DNA of 64,000 nt from Dorea_D sp963559605 (GCA_963559605.1 CAUWLL010000005.1:1-64000), one strand, 5' to 3'. Shown: positions 43,622 through 53,506, numbered from the stretch's first letter. The notes: generated from the letters alone by a model not told the origin. Numbers and translations: made by a program.

Positions 43622-44800
43622 ATGCCAAATATTAAACTAATGGAATCTGCCCTTCCGGTTGCGCCGCTTAAAATTGCGGCTCTTGACAGCTGCATTGATA
43701 TGGGAAGAAAGATCAACGACTATATCGTAACCTTCCGTCAGGAAACATTGCGGGAATCCTTAGATTCTCCTCTTTTTTCCACCTACCAGTCTGACAATTA
43801 TCTGATCGACTGTCAATGCCCTAGGTTCGGTACCGGAGAGGCGAAAGGAATGCTGAATACTTCCATCCGGGGAAAGGACTTATTCATCATGGTGGACGTA
43901 TGTAACTACAGCCTTACCTACACGGTAAACGGACATATCAATCATATGTCCCCGGACGACCACTATCAGGATTTAAAAAGGATCATCTCTGCTGCCAATG
44001 GAAAAGCACACCGCCTGAGCGTAATTATGCCTTTCCTGTATGAAAGCAGACAGCATAAGCGATCAAAACGGGAATCTCTGGACTGTGCATTTGCCCTTCA
44101 GGAGCTTGTAGATATGGGCGTCAGCAATATCATCACCTTTGATGCGCATGATCCCCGTGTACAAAATGCAATCCCCCTTCATGGCTTTGACAATTTCAAT
44201 CCGCCGTATCAGTTTATGAAAGCGCTGCTTCGCGCTGAACCGGAGCTTATGGTAGACAAAGAACACCTCATGGTTATCAGCCCGGACGAAGGCGCTATGC
44301 ATCGTGCGGTATATTTTTCAAGCGTTCTCGGCGTAGACATGGGTATGTTCTACAAGCGCCGTGATTATTCTACCGTTGTAAACGGAAAGAACCCTATTGT
44401 AGCACATGAATTTCTCGGAACAGATTTAAGAGGAAAAAGCGTCATTATCATTGACGACATGATCTCCTCCGGCGAAAGTATGCTGGATGTGGCAAAACAA
44501 ATGAAAGACCGGGGCGCTGCCCGTGTCTTTGTATGTACGACTTTCGGACTTTTTACAGAGGGATTTGAAAAATTTGACGAATACTATGAAAAAGGATACC
44601 TTGACCGTGTCATTACAACAAACCTTACGTATCTGCCTCCGGCAGCTTATGAAAAACCGTATTTTGTAGTAGCGGATATGAGTAAATTCATTGCACTGAT
44701 CATCGATTCCTTCAATCATGATATTACGCTTGGCAATGTTATGAATCCTACGGACAAGCTCCACAAACTATTGGAAAAGCACAAAAACAAATTCAGATAA
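43622..44800 (+). CDS. prs: Ribose-phosphate pyrophosphokinase (long form)
   Basis: A protein of 392 residues, about 75 longer than the classical enzyme, a length seen in Lachnospiraceae. The PRPP loop is VIIIDDMISSGESMLDVAKQ; ITFDAHDPRVQN and PFLYESRQHKRSKRES are the ATP/ribose-5-phosphate parts. It makes PRPP for nucleotide, histidine and NAD synthesis. Single-gene unit with AGGAG upstream of the ATG. Confidence 0.93.
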   Translation: MPNIKLMESALPVAPLKIAALDSCIDMGRKINDYIVTFRQETLRESLDSPLFSTYQSDNYLIDCQCPRFGTGEAKGMLNTSIRGKDLFIMVDVCNYSLTYTVNGHINHMSPDDHYQDLKRIISAANGKAHRLSVIMPFLYESRQHKRSKRESLDCAFALQELVDMGVSNIITFDAHDPRVQNAIPLHGFDNFNPPYQFMKALLRAEPELMVDKEHLMVISPDEGAMHRAVYFSSVLGVDMGMFYKRRDYSTVVNGKNPIVAHEFLGTDLRGKSVIIIDDMISSGESMLDVAKQMKDRGAARVFVCTTFGLFTEGFEKFDEYYEKGYLDRVITTNLTYLPPAAYEKPYFVVADMSKFIALIIDSFNHDITLGNVMNPTDKLHKLLEKHKNKFR

Positions 44801-44850
44801 AACAACGGAGAACTTTGAATATTCAGAGTTCTCCGTTGTTTTATCTTTTT
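44797..44850. terminator. Bidirectional terminator between prs and the deacetylase gene
   Basis: A stem of more than 20 bases (GATAAAACAACGGAGAACT and its complement, one mismatch near the loop) followed by TTTTTCTC. It serves both convergent genes. Confidence 0.9.
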
Positions 44851-44866
44851 CTCTATATAGATCCTA

Positions 44867-46303
44867 TCAGAAGTCTGTATACTTCTCTCCTTTTTTCAGT
44901 TCTACATTCTTTGCCGCCGCAAGCTCGGATACCGTCACCAGCTGATACCCTTTTTTCTGAAGCATAGGAATCAACTTTATCGCCGCGTCTATACTCTGTG
45001 AATGAATATCATGCATAAGGATAATATCTCCGTCTTTAACATTCTTCATCACATGGCGGATGGTCTTTTTCGCGTTTCTTGTTTTCCAGTCCAGTGTATC
45101 AATATTCCACAGGATCATGGGAAGCCGCAACGTTTTGCGCATCACTCCTCCGATCGAACCATACGGCGGTCTCATAACGGTGGAACTGCTTCCAACAAGA
45201 GCGCTGATTTTTTTATCTGTCCGGTTCATCTGGGATTTTACACCTTTTTTGTCTAATAACGCCATATTTTTATGATCATAGGAATGATTTCCAAGCTCAC
45301 ATCCGATCGCCTTCATCTTCTTAACTGCTTCGGGATTGGAATCGATCTTCTGCCCTAACATGAAAAATGTTGCATGGGCATTATATTTATCCAGCTGCTC
45401 CAAAAGCTCTCCGGTCCTTTCCCCCGGACCGTCGTCAAACGTAAGCGCTACCATCGGTTTCCCGGGATCAATGGCGCTCTCCTTTTTGGCGATCAGTCTG
45501 CCTTTCTCATCGAACGTACACTCCGTAAGACCGACTTTAAGCTCTCCGGTCTGCATCCTTCCGGCCGCATCAAAATAATAAGTTGCCCCGTCTAACTCCT
45601 GCCATCCGACAAGCGCCGTACCGTTCTTGCTCAGATAATAACGATCTGCATCTTTTTTCTGCCACCCCTTCTGCATAATTCCTTTTTGACCAAAATTATA
45701 GGTAGCTCCGTTGATCTCTTGCCATCCTGTGACTTTATTGCCGTCTTTGCCGAAATAATAAGTATTTCCTCTGGATACAACGAAATCGTTCGTCACATAA
45801 GAATGGTCGTATCGTCTGAATTTATTACCCTGCCAGTATCCTATGGCATTCTTGACTGTAAGCTTTCCGTCCTTTACCGTCAGCTCCACGGAATCTCTCC
45901 ATTCCCCTGAAAGCTTTGACTGTAATTTCCTATCTAAAACTGCATGGATCCTGTAAATCCCTTCTTTGCTTACATCTGCCTTGCTCTCCATCTTATAATG
46001 GAGTCCTTTTTGCAGCTCCTTCATAAAATCGGCTGCTGTATAACCGGATTCTTTATCCAGTACAACCTTTTTCATCCGTTTTGTCTCAGACGTACATGTT
46101 GCCTTGAATCCGGGCAGCTTCTCTCCCTGCAGGATAGATGCGTCTGATACGGAAAGAGTCATCACTGCTTTTCTTTGCAGTACTCCGGTTTTTATAAGAA
46201 TGAAAAAAAGTGCGCTGCATATCAGGACAACTGCAAAAACTATGAGGAATCCTGTCTTTTTAATGTTATAACCTGCTGCTTTTTGTCTTTCTGTATTTTC
46301 CAT
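44867..46303 (-). CDS. Membrane-anchored polysaccharide deacetylase with cell-wall-binding repeats
   Basis: A protein of 478 residues. One N-terminal membrane segment (about 18-38), an extracellular spacer, three or four choline-binding-type repeats (GWQEINGATYNFGQKG, GWQKKDADRYYLSKNG, GWQELDGATYYFDAAG), then a NodB domain. The NodB domain has MVALTFDDGPGERT, ELGNHSYDH (metal histidines), MRPPYGSIGG, LWNIDTLDW and ILMHDIHS, so all catalytic motifs are present. It probably deacetylates peptidoglycan or another surface glycan, protecting against lysozyme. A TGTCGAA box lies in the promoter spacer. Confidence 0.9.
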   Translation of the reverse strand: MENTERQKAAGYNIKKTGFLIVFAVVLICSALFFILIKTGVLQRKAVMTLSVSDASILQGEKLPGFKATCTSETKRMKKVVLDKESGYTAADFMKELQKGLHYKMESKADVSKEGIYRIHAVLDRKLQSKLSGEWRDSVELTVKDGKLTVKNAIGYWQGNKFRRYDHSYVTNDFVVSRGNTYYFGKDGNKVTGWQEINGATYNFGQKGIMQKGWQKKDADRYYLSKNGTALVGWQELDGATYYFDAAGRMQTGELKVGLTECTFDEKGRLIAKKESAIDPGKPMVALTFDDGPGERTGELLEQLDKYNAHATFFMLGQKIDSNPEAVKKMKAIGCELGNHSYDHKNMALLDKKGVKSQMNRTDKKISALVGSSSTVMRPPYGSIGGVMRKTLRLPMILWNIDTLDWKTRNAKKTIRHVMKNVKDGDIILMHDIHSQSIDAAIKLIPMLQKKGYQLVTVSELAAAKNVELKKGEKYTDF

Positions 46304-46349
46304 TACGATTGTCTCCCCTGTAACTGTTATACTTCCTGTTCAGATTTTT

Positions 46350-46378
46350 AGTATAACGTAATTCGACATATTTCGCAA
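46350..46378 (-). promoter_or_regulatory. Promoter of the deacetylase gene with a Spo0A-box-like site in the spacer
   Basis: On the minus strand TTGCGA (46378-46373), a 17-base spacer and TATACT (46355-46350). The spacer contains TGTCGAA (46368-46362). A box between -35 and -10 would be expected to repress. Confidence 0.55.
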
Positions 46379-46407
46379 TGAATAAATCGTCTTTTAAGGA
46401 GCTGTCG

Positions 46408-47571
46408 TCAGAAGATCACCCTTACTCTTAATACCTCGCCCACGGAACGCAGTTCGTCTGCCACTCCTTCCGGTACCGCAGAATCAATATCTATCATCGT
46501 ATACGCATATTTCCCCTTACTCTTATTGGTAAGGTCTGCAATATTCATATTATCTTTCGCAAGAATTTTCGTAAACTGTCCGATCATATTCGGAACATTA
46601 TGATGTAGCAGCAAGATCCTGGTATTCTCTCCCCGAAATCCCATATCGCAGTCTGGATAGTTGACCGAATTTTTAATATTTCCGTGTTCCAGATAATCTT
46701 TAATTTCCTTAACAGCCATTTTGGCACAGTTGTCTTCGGATTCTTCTGTAGACGCTCCAAGATGAGGGATAACGATCGTTCCTTTCACTCCTGCAATGAC
46801 CGGAGTCGGGAAATCTGTCACATAATGCTTAACATGACCGGATACCAGCGCATCGATCATGGCTTCCTCGTCCACCAGCACATCTCTTGCAAAATTGAGT
46901 ACTACCACGCCTTTCTTCATAAGGTTAATGGCATTTCTACTGATCATTCCTCTGGTACTGTCTGTGGCAGGAACATGAACTGTAATGTAATCACACTCTT
47001 TATACAGTTCATCCACTGTCTTTGCATGGTGGATGCTTCTGGACAACCTCCATGCCGAATCTACAGACACATAAGGATCGTATCCGTATACATCCATTCC
47101 CAAATGGGACGCTACGTTTGCCACCAACACTCCGATTGCTCCAAGCCCGATAACTCCCAGCTTCTTTCCTTCCAATTCACAGCCCGCAAAAGCTTTTTTT
47201 GCCTTTTCTGCGTCTCTGGCAATATCGCCGTCTTCTTCATGCTCCTGCACCCAATTGATGCCGCCGATAATGTCTCTGGAAGCGAGAAGCATTCCCGCAA
47301 TTACAAGCTCTTTCACACCGTTTGCATTAGCTCCCGGCGTATTAAACACCACGATTCCTTCTTCCGCACACCTTTCGATCGGAATATTATTCACTCCCGC
47401 GCCTGCTCTGGCAATGGCTTTTAACTCTTTTCCAAACGTCATATCGTGCATTCCCGCACTCCTTACCAAAACGGCGTCTGCCTGTTCCGGCGTACTGACC
47501 GGAACATACTCTTCGGTAAATTTGTCAAGTCCTACGTCAGAGATTTGATTCAAGCAATGATATTGATACAT
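46408..47571 (-). CDS. serA: D-3-phosphoglycerate dehydrogenase (with ACT domain)
   Basis: A protein of 387 residues from ATG 47571, which follows AAGGAGA; it begins one base after serC ends. D-isomer dehydrogenase domains with GVIGLGAIGVLVANVASHLG (NAD site), the catalytic region HVPATDSTRGMI and PHLGASTEESEDNC. A C-terminal ACT domain (NMIGQFTKILAKDNMNIADL) probably senses serine. First step of serine synthesis. Confidence 0.95.
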   Translation of the reverse strand: MYQYHCLNQISDVGLDKFTEEYVPVSTPEQADAVLVRSAGMHDMTFGKELKAIARAGAGVNNIPIERCAEEGIVVFNTPGANANGVKELVIAGMLLASRDIIGGINWVQEHEEDGDIARDAEKAKKAFAGCELEGKKLGVIGLGAIGVLVANVASHLGMDVYGYDPYVSVDSAWRLSRSIHHAKTVDELYKECDYITVHVPATDSTRGMISRNAINLMKKGVVVLNFARDVLVDEEAMIDALVSGHVKHYVTDFPTPVIAGVKGTIVIPHLGASTEESEDNCAKMAVKEIKDYLEHGNIKNSVNYPDCDMGFRGENTRILLLHHNVPNMIGQFTKILAKDNMNIADLTNKSKGKYAYTMIDIDSAVPEGVADELRSVGEVLRVRVIF

Positions 47572-47572
47572 G

Positions 47573-48655
47573 TCAGTGATTCTCCTTTTCAAACTTTTCC
47601 ATAAATGCTGTCAACGCCTCTACACCCTCCATAGGCATCGCATTATAAATACTTGCGCGCATACCGCCAACACTTCTGTGCCCTTTCAGGTTCAAAAGAC
47701 CTGCTGCCTGCGCCTCTTTCACAAATTTCCCGTCTAATGCCTCATTTCCGGTGATAAATGGCACGTTCATGAGGGAACGGTCTTTCGGCACAACTGTTCC
47801 GTGAAACAGACGGCTCTGATCCAGATAGTCGTACAAAATAGACGCCTTCTTTTCATTGTATGATCTCATAGCCTCCAGGCCGCCCTGCTTTCGGATCCAC
47901 CGGAACACCTTTCCACAAATATAAATGCCATATGCCGGAGGCGTATTATAAAGAGAGCCCGCCTCTGCGTGTGTCTTGTAGGACAACATCGTAGGTGTTC
48001 CCGGAAGTACATTGTCTGTGATCAAGTCCTCACGGATGATTACGATCACTACGCCTGCCGGACCGATATTTTTCTGAACCCCACCATAGATTACGCCATA
48101 TCGGCTTACATCCATCGGCTCTGATAAAAAGCAGGAAGACACATCTGCCACCAAAGGCTTTCCCTTCGTATTGGGAAGCTGCTTGAACTTGGTCCCGTAA
48201 ATTGTATTGTTCTCGCAAATATATACATAATCTGCATTTTCGGATATTTCCAAATCAGAACAATCCGGAATGTAAGAAAAAGTACGATCCTCAGAAGATG
48301 CGATCACACAGACTTTTCCATATTTTTCCGCCTCTTTCGCCGCCTTTTTCGCCCACTGCCCCGTGACAATATAATCCGCTTCCTTTTGTTTCATCAGATT
48401 CATGGGAATCATGGCAAACTGCTGAGAAGCGCCTCCCTGCAAAAATAACACCTTATAATTATCAGGAATTTGCAAAAGTTCCCTAAGATCTGCTTCTGCG
48501 GTATCGATAATCTCCTGAAACCACGATGAGCGGTGACTCATTTCCATAACGGACATACCACTTCCATGATAGTCTAACATCTCCGACGCTGCCTCTTTTA
48601 GTACTTCCTCCGGCAACACTGCCGGTCCCGCTGAAAAATTGTACACTCTGCTCAT
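47573..48655 (-). CDS. serC: Phosphoserine aminotransferase
   Basis: A protein of 360 residues. The start MSRVYNFSAGPAVLPEEVL and the GYGVIYGG-like region VIYGGVQKNIGPAG, with the PLP lysine in VQKN, are family hallmarks. The end has KGHRSVGGMRASIYNAMP. It transaminates 3-phosphohydroxypyruvate to phosphoserine. Coupled to serA, 58 bases after ilvB; a serB-type phosphatase gene is not present here. Confidence 0.96.
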   Translation of the reverse strand: MSRVYNFSAGPAVLPEEVLKEAASEMLDYHGSGMSVMEMSHRSSWFQEIIDTAEADLRELLQIPDNYKVLFLQGGASQQFAMIPMNLMKQKEADYIVTGQWAKKAAKEAEKYGKVCVIASSEDRTFSYIPDCSDLEISENADYVYICENNTIYGTKFKQLPNTKGKPLVADVSSCFLSEPMDVSRYGVIYGGVQKNIGPAGVVIVIIREDLITDNVLPGTPTMLSYKTHAEAGSLYNTPPAYGIYICGKVFRWIRKQGGLEAMRSYNEKKASILYDYLDQSRLFHGTVVPKDRSLMNVPFITGNEALDGKFVKEAQAAGLLNLKGHRSVGGMRASIYNAMPMEGVEALTAFMEKFEKENH

Positions 48656-48713
48656 TGTTGTCCCTCCATATTTTCGCTGTCATTGTTTACTATTTTACAA
48701 AATGCTATAAAAA

Positions 48714-50393
48714 CTATGACTTTTCCTTTAAGTCTTTCTCATCAAATGCCTCTTCGATGGATGCTCCCGGCGCTACCATCGGCCACACTTTATCATCACT
48801 GTCAATCTGGCAGTCGATCACGATCGGTTTTCCTAATGTAAGCGCTTTCGCAAATGCCTCCCGGAACTCTTCCCTTGTAGTTGCGCGGATTCCTATTGCT
48901 CCCATAGCCTCCGCAAGTTTTACAAAATCAACGGCATCATTCAGTACCGTTGCGGAATATCTCTGTCCGTAGAACAAGTTCTGCCACTGACGGACCATAC
49001 CCAGCACATGATTATTTACCACAATCTGAATGATCGGAATATTATGTCTTACCGCTGTTGCAATCTCATTCATATTCATACGGAAACATCCGTCGCCTGC
49101 AATATTTACCACGATCTTATCCGGGCATCCCGTCTTTGCCCCAAGAGAAGCGCCAAGGCCGTAGCCCATGGTTCCCAGTCCTCCAGAAGTCAGAAGCGTA
49201 CGCGGTTTTGTATATTTATAATACTGCGCCGCCCACATCTGATGCTGTCCGACCTCGGTAACCACCACTGCTTCCCCTTTTGTCTGACGATAAACCTCTT
49301 CGATGACAAACGGTCCTGTCAGATCTTCTGGGTGATAGGACAGCGGATATTTGTCCTTGTAATCCATAATCTTCTGGATCCACTCCGTATGGCTTTGCGG
49401 AGTAAGTCTCTGGTTCACTTCGTGAAGCGCCACTTTTAAATCTCCCACTACGCCTTCTGTAATGAGAACGTTCTTGTTCATCTCCGCCACATCTACATCG
49501 AATTGCAAGATTTTCGCGTTCTTCGCAAATTTCTTCGCATTTCCCGTTACGCGGTCACTGAATCTTGCACCTAATACGATCAACAGATCGCACTCGCTGA
49601 CGCCGTAATTCGCAGCCTTCGTACCATGCATGCCAAGCATACCTGTGTACAGAGGATCTGTTCCCGGAAATGCTCCCTTCCCCATAAGAGAGTCCGTCAC
49701 CGGAGCGTCCACTTTCTTTACAAACTCCCGGATTTCTTCACTTGCTCCTGAAAGAATGGCGCCGCCTCCGATAAAGATATAGGGTTTCTTTGCCTTCTCT
49801 ATCATCTTCACCGCATGTTCCACTTCTTCTTTACAAAGTTTTTCCGCCGGTTTTACTTCTTCGATCACCGCTTTCTTATATTCCGCCTTATTGGCCGTTA
49901 CATCTTTCGGAATATCAATCAGTACCGGTGCAGGTCTGCCGGACTTTGCAATTACAAACGCCTTGCGAATAGTATCTGCCAGAAGGCTTACGTCCTTTAC
50001 GATAAAATTATGCTTTGTGATCGGCATGGTAATACCTGCAATATCAATCTCTTGAAAACTGTCCTTTCCAAGAAGCGATACGCCTACATTACAAGTAATT
50101 GCCACCATAGGAATAGAATCCATATATGCCGTAGCGATACCTGTTACCAAATTTGTAGCCCCTGGGCCGCTCGTGGCAAAGCATACGCCTACCTTTCCTG
50201 TTGCTCTTGCATACCCATCCGCCGCATGGGCTGCTCCCTGCTCATGGGAGGTCAGAATATGGGTAATCTCATCTTTATGCTTATATAATTCATCATATAC
50301 ATTTAAGATCGCGCCGCCCGGATAGCCGAACACGGTGTCCACGCCCTGCTCTTTCAGGCACTCGATCACAATCTGTGCTCCTGTCAACTGCAT
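48714..50393 (-). CDS. ilvB: Acetolactate synthase large (catalytic) subunit
   Basis: A protein of 559 residues from ATG 50393 (AGGAGAG upstream). ThDP enzyme layout: FGYPGGAILNVYDEL and the catalytic Glu in THEQGAAHAADGYAR at the N-terminus, a central FAD-binding domain, and GDGCFRMNMNEIATAVRHNI, the ThDP/Mg2+ motif, at the C-terminus. It condenses pyruvate to acetolactate. The regulatory subunit is encoded at 11.3 kb. It lies between ilvD and serC in one minus-strand run. Confidence 0.95.
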   Translation of the reverse strand: MQLTGAQIVIECLKEQGVDTVFGYPGGAILNVYDELYKHKDEITHILTSHEQGAAHAADGYARATGKVGVCFATSGPGATNLVTGIATAYMDSIPMVAITCNVGVSLLGKDSFQEIDIAGITMPITKHNFIVKDVSLLADTIRKAFVIAKSGRPAPVLIDIPKDVTANKAEYKKAVIEEVKPAEKLCKEEVEHAVKMIEKAKKPYIFIGGGAILSGASEEIREFVKKVDAPVTDSLMGKGAFPGTDPLYTGMLGMHGTKAANYGVSECDLLIVLGARFSDRVTGNAKKFAKNAKILQFDVDVAEMNKNVLITEGVVGDLKVALHEVNQRLTPQSHTEWIQKIMDYKDKYPLSYHPEDLTGPFVIEEVYRQTKGEAVVVTEVGQHQMWAAQYYKYTKPRTLLTSGGLGTMGYGLGASLGAKTGCPDKIVVNIAGDGCFRMNMNEIATAVRHNIPIIQIVVNNHVLGMVRQWQNLFYGQRYSATVLNDAVDFVKLAEAMGAIGIRATTREEFREAFAKALTLGKPIVIDCQIDSDDKVWPMVAPGASIEEAFDEKDLKEKS

Positions 50394-50444
50394 ACCTGTT
50401 TCTCTCCTCATCCTATATTTTTATTCTTCCTTTATCCGGCAAAT

Positions 50445-52115
50445 TTACTGCCGTGGTATTTCCAAGATCGCTCCTCGGTTTCCGGAAGTTACCATAGCTG
50501 CATATCTGGCAAGGTAGCCTGTCGTCACCTTCGGTTCTCTCGGTGTCCACGCCTCTTTTCTCTTTGCCAGTTCTTCTTCTGAAACCGCAAGCTCCAGTTT
50601 GAGGTTCGGAATATCGATCTTGATCATATCTCCTTCCTCTACCAATGCGATAGGGCCACCCACAGCCGCCTCCGGCGATACGTGTCCGATGGATGCGCCT
50701 CTGGATGCACCGCTGAAACGTCCGTCTGTGATCAAAGCCACACTGGAACCAAGTCCCATACCTGCAATGGCGGAAGTCGGGTTCAACATCTCTCTCATAC
50801 CCGGACCTCCTTTCGGCCCTTCGTAACGAATGACAACTACGTCTCCTGCCACGATCTTACCGCCTTTAATAGCAGCAATAGCGTCTTCTTCACAATCAAA
50901 TACCCTTGCAGGGCCTTCATGTACCAACATCTCACTTACTACCGCAGACCGTTTCACCACACTTCCGTCCGGTGCAAGATTGCCTTTTAATACTGCCAGT
51001 CCTCCGGTTTCAGAATATGGATGGTCGATCGGGCGAATAACCTCCGGGTTCAGATTTATCGCATGTTCTATATTCTCTCCCACTGTCTTTCCGGTAACTG
51101 TCATGCAATCTGTATACAGCAGTCCCTTTTTATTCAGTTCATTCATCACGGCATAAACGCCGCCTGCCTCGTTTAAGTCCTCCATGTAGGTCGGACCCGC
51201 CGGAGCCAGATGACAAAGATTCGGTGTTTTCTCACTGATACCATTTGCAAAATCGATCTCAAAATCCATCCCTATCTCATGAGCAATAGCCGGAAGATGG
51301 AGCATACTATTGGTAGAACATCCAAGCGCCATATCTACGGTAAGAGCGTTGAGCATCGCCTTCTCAGTCATAATATCTCTCGGACAGATATTTTTCTCCC
51401 AAAGCTCCATCACTTTCATACCTGCCTGCTTTGCAAGACGAATACGCTCAGAATATACTGCCGGAATGGTTCCGTTTCCACGAAGTCCCATTCCCAGCAC
51501 TTCTGTCAGACAGTTCATACTGTTTGCTGTATACATACCGGAACAAGAACCGCAGGTAGGGCAGGTCTTATTCTCAAACTCCAGCAGACCTTCATCGGAC
51601 AGCGTTCCTGCCGCATTTGCTCCTACTGCCTCGAACATGCTGGAAAGACTTGTTTTCTTTCCCTGCACACGTCCGGCAAGCATCGGACCTCCGCTCACGA
51701 AAATCGTCGGCACATTGATCCTTGCCGCCGCCATCAAAAGCCCCGGCACGTTCTTATCACAGTTCGGCACCATCACAAGAGCGTCGAACTGATGCGCCAG
51801 CGCCATAGCCTCCGTAGAATCTGCAATCAAATCTCTGGTAACCAGAGAATATTTCATACCGATATGTCCCATGGCGATTCCGTCACACACTGCGATCGCA
51901 GGGAATACGATCGGCGTTCCTCCTGCCATGGCAACCCCCTGTTTCACTGCATTTACGATCTTATCCAGATTCATATGTCCCGGTACGATCTCATTATAAG
52001 AACTTACGATTCCTACCAGCGGACGTTCCATTTCTTCTCTCGTTAAGCCCAGCGCGTTCATCAAAGAACGGTGAGGGGCTTGCTGCTTTCCCTTTGTAAC
52101 TGTATCACTTCTCAT
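50445..52115 (-). CDS. ilvD: Dihydroxy-acid dehydratase
   Basis: A protein of 556 residues from the second of two ATGs (52115), which has the better distance from GGAGG. The iron-sulfur cysteines are in MVPNCDKNVPG and CPTCGSCSGMYTANSMNC. GRFSGASRGASIGHVSPEA is the C-terminal signature. Fourth step of valine and isoleucine synthesis. The leader directly upstream contains the second copy of the dispersed hairpin repeat. Confidence 0.96.
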   Translation of the reverse strand: MRSDTVTKGKQQAPHRSLMNALGLTREEMERPLVGIVSSYNEIVPGHMNLDKIVNAVKQGVAMAGGTPIVFPAIAVCDGIAMGHIGMKYSLVTRDLIADSTEAMALAHQFDALVMVPNCDKNVPGLLMAAARINVPTIFVSGGPMLAGRVQGKKTSLSSMFEAVGANAAGTLSDEGLLEFENKTCPTCGSCSGMYTANSMNCLTEVLGMGLRGNGTIPAVYSERIRLAKQAGMKVMELWEKNICPRDIMTEKAMLNALTVDMALGCSTNSMLHLPAIAHEIGMDFEIDFANGISEKTPNLCHLAPAGPTYMEDLNEAGGVYAVMNELNKKGLLYTDCMTVTGKTVGENIEHAINLNPEVIRPIDHPYSETGGLAVLKGNLAPDGSVVKRSAVVSEMLVHEGPARVFDCEEDAIAAIKGGKIVAGDVVVIRYEGPKGGPGMREMLNPTSAIAGMGLGSSVALITDGRFSGASRGASIGHVSPEAAVGGPIALVEEGDMIKIDIPNLKLELAVSEEELAKRKEAWTPREPKVTTGYLARYAAMVTSGNRGAILEIPRQ

Positions 52116-52128
52116 CATTTACCTCCTT

Positions 52129-52210
52129 TTGAGGACGTAGCCTTTTTCAAAAGGGCTACGTCCTCAATTGCATTTTAGGGTGTACCTAATTGTCATTTGG
52201 GGTGTACCCA
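52129..52210. repeat. Dispersed hairpin repeat, copy 2
   Basis: Fourteen-base arms (52129-52142 / 52154-52167, core GGACGTAGCC/GGCTACGTCC) enclose TTTTTCAAAAG, then CAATTGCATTTTAGGGTGTACC and a further CATTTGGGGTGTACC. Same core and right flank as the copy at 9901. On the minus strand the stem ends just before the ilvD ribosome site. Confidence 0.85.
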
Positions 52211-52219
52211 ACTTGCGTT

Positions 52220-53302
52220 TTAAATATTTTCTGCGATCAAATCTCCCATTTTTTCAGTGCCCACCTGCGTCTTTCCTTCAGACATAATATCAATGGTCCT
52301 GTATCCGTCTTTCAACACTTTTGACACTGCATGCTCGATTGCGTCTGCCTCTTTATCAAGGTCAAAACTGAAGCGCAGCATCATCGCTGCCGAGAGAATG
52401 GTTGCGATTGGATTGGCAATTCCTTTTCCTGCAATATCCGGCGCAGATCCCCCGCTCGGCTCATATAGTCCGAATTTCGTCTCGTTTAAGCTTGCACTTG
52501 CCAACATTCCGATGGAGCCGGTCACCATACTCGCCTCATCAGACAGGATGTCCCCGAACATATTCTCTGTGAGAATGACATCAAACTGTTTTGGATCTTT
52601 TACCAGCTGCATCGCGCAGTTATCAACTAACATATGCTCTAATGTGACTTCCGGATACTCTGCTGCCACTTCCTCTACCACTTTTCTCCAAAGTCTGGAC
52701 GAATCCAGCACATTTGCCTTATCTACGCTCGTCACTTTCTTTCTGCGCTTCATGGCAATGTCAAACCCACGTTTTGCGATTCTGCGTATCTCGTTTTCGT
52801 TATATGTAAGGGAGTCGTAAGCTGTCCTAACGCCGTTTTCTTCTACCGTCTTTCTCTCTCCGAAATAAAGACCGCCCGTCAGTTCACGCATGATCGTCAG
52901 GTCAAAACCGCCCGCTGTGATCTCTTCTTTCAAAGGACAGGCGTCTTTTAACTCATCGTAAAGAATCGCCGGACGTAGATTCGCAAACAGGTTCAGTTCT
53001 TTACGTATTCTGAGAAGTCCGGCTTCCGGTCTTTTGGACGGCTCCAATTGATACCATGGAGAAGTTTTAGCATCTCCGCCGATAGACCCCATCAGCACCG
53101 CATCGCTTGCCTTTGCCTTTTCCACGGTCTCCTCTGTCAGTGGTACGCCGTGTCTGTCGATCGAAGCTCCTCCCATCAACAATTGTGTATAGTTACAGGT
53201 GTGCCCATACACTTCCGAAACTTTATCCAGAACTTTCATAGCTTCCGTGACGATCTCAGGACCGATTCCGTCTCCTTTGATCACTCCGATATTTAAATTC
53301 AT
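52220..53302 (-). CDS. leuB: 3-isopropylmalate dehydrogenase
   Basis: A protein of 360 residues. NIGVIKGDGIGPEI at the start, ELTGGLYFGER, the catalytic region and YEPSGGSAPDIAGKGIANPI at the end. Third step of leucine synthesis. leuA, leuC and leuD are not in the window. It has its own promoter and heads the run leuB-ilvD-ilvB-serC-serA. Confidence 0.96.
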   Translation of the reverse strand: MNLNIGVIKGDGIGPEIVTEAMKVLDKVSEVYGHTCNYTQLLMGGASIDRHGVPLTEETVEKAKASDAVLMGSIGGDAKTSPWYQLEPSKRPEAGLLRIRKELNLFANLRPAILYDELKDACPLKEEITAGGFDLTIMRELTGGLYFGERKTVEENGVRTAYDSLTYNENEIRRIAKRGFDIAMKRRKKVTSVDKANVLDSSRLWRKVVEEVAAEYPEVTLEHMLVDNCAMQLVKDPKQFDVILTENMFGDILSDEASMVTGSIGMLASASLNETKFGLYEPSGGSAPDIAGKGIANPIATILSAAMMLRFSFDLDKEADAIEHAVSKVLKDGYRTIDIMSEGKTQVGTEKMGDLIAENI

Positions 53303-53338
53303 ATCCCTCTACCTTCCTTACAAAAATCTATAAATCTT

Positions 53339-53367
53339 ATCATAGCGTATTTTCCCGGATGTTTCAA
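53339..53367 (-). promoter_or_regulatory. Sigma A promoter of leuB
   Basis: On the minus strand TTGAAA (53367-53362), a 17-base spacer and TATGAT (53344-53339). The leader is about 30 bases, too short for a T-box. Confidence 0.8.
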
Positions 53368-53506
53368 GACTTTACTGCGGTAAAATATTAATTCTTTAGC
53401 GTGAAACTTTGCGGAAGCAATCATAGGATCAACAACTCCTGTATCCCTCCAAGCTTTTGCTCCAATCACCACAAAATCCGAATTGCAAAATTCTGCCATC
53501 GCAGTT

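Noticed and set aside
53303..53338. T-box or other riboswitch ahead of leuB
   Set aside because: The leader is about 30 bases; no specifier loop or antiterminator is possible.
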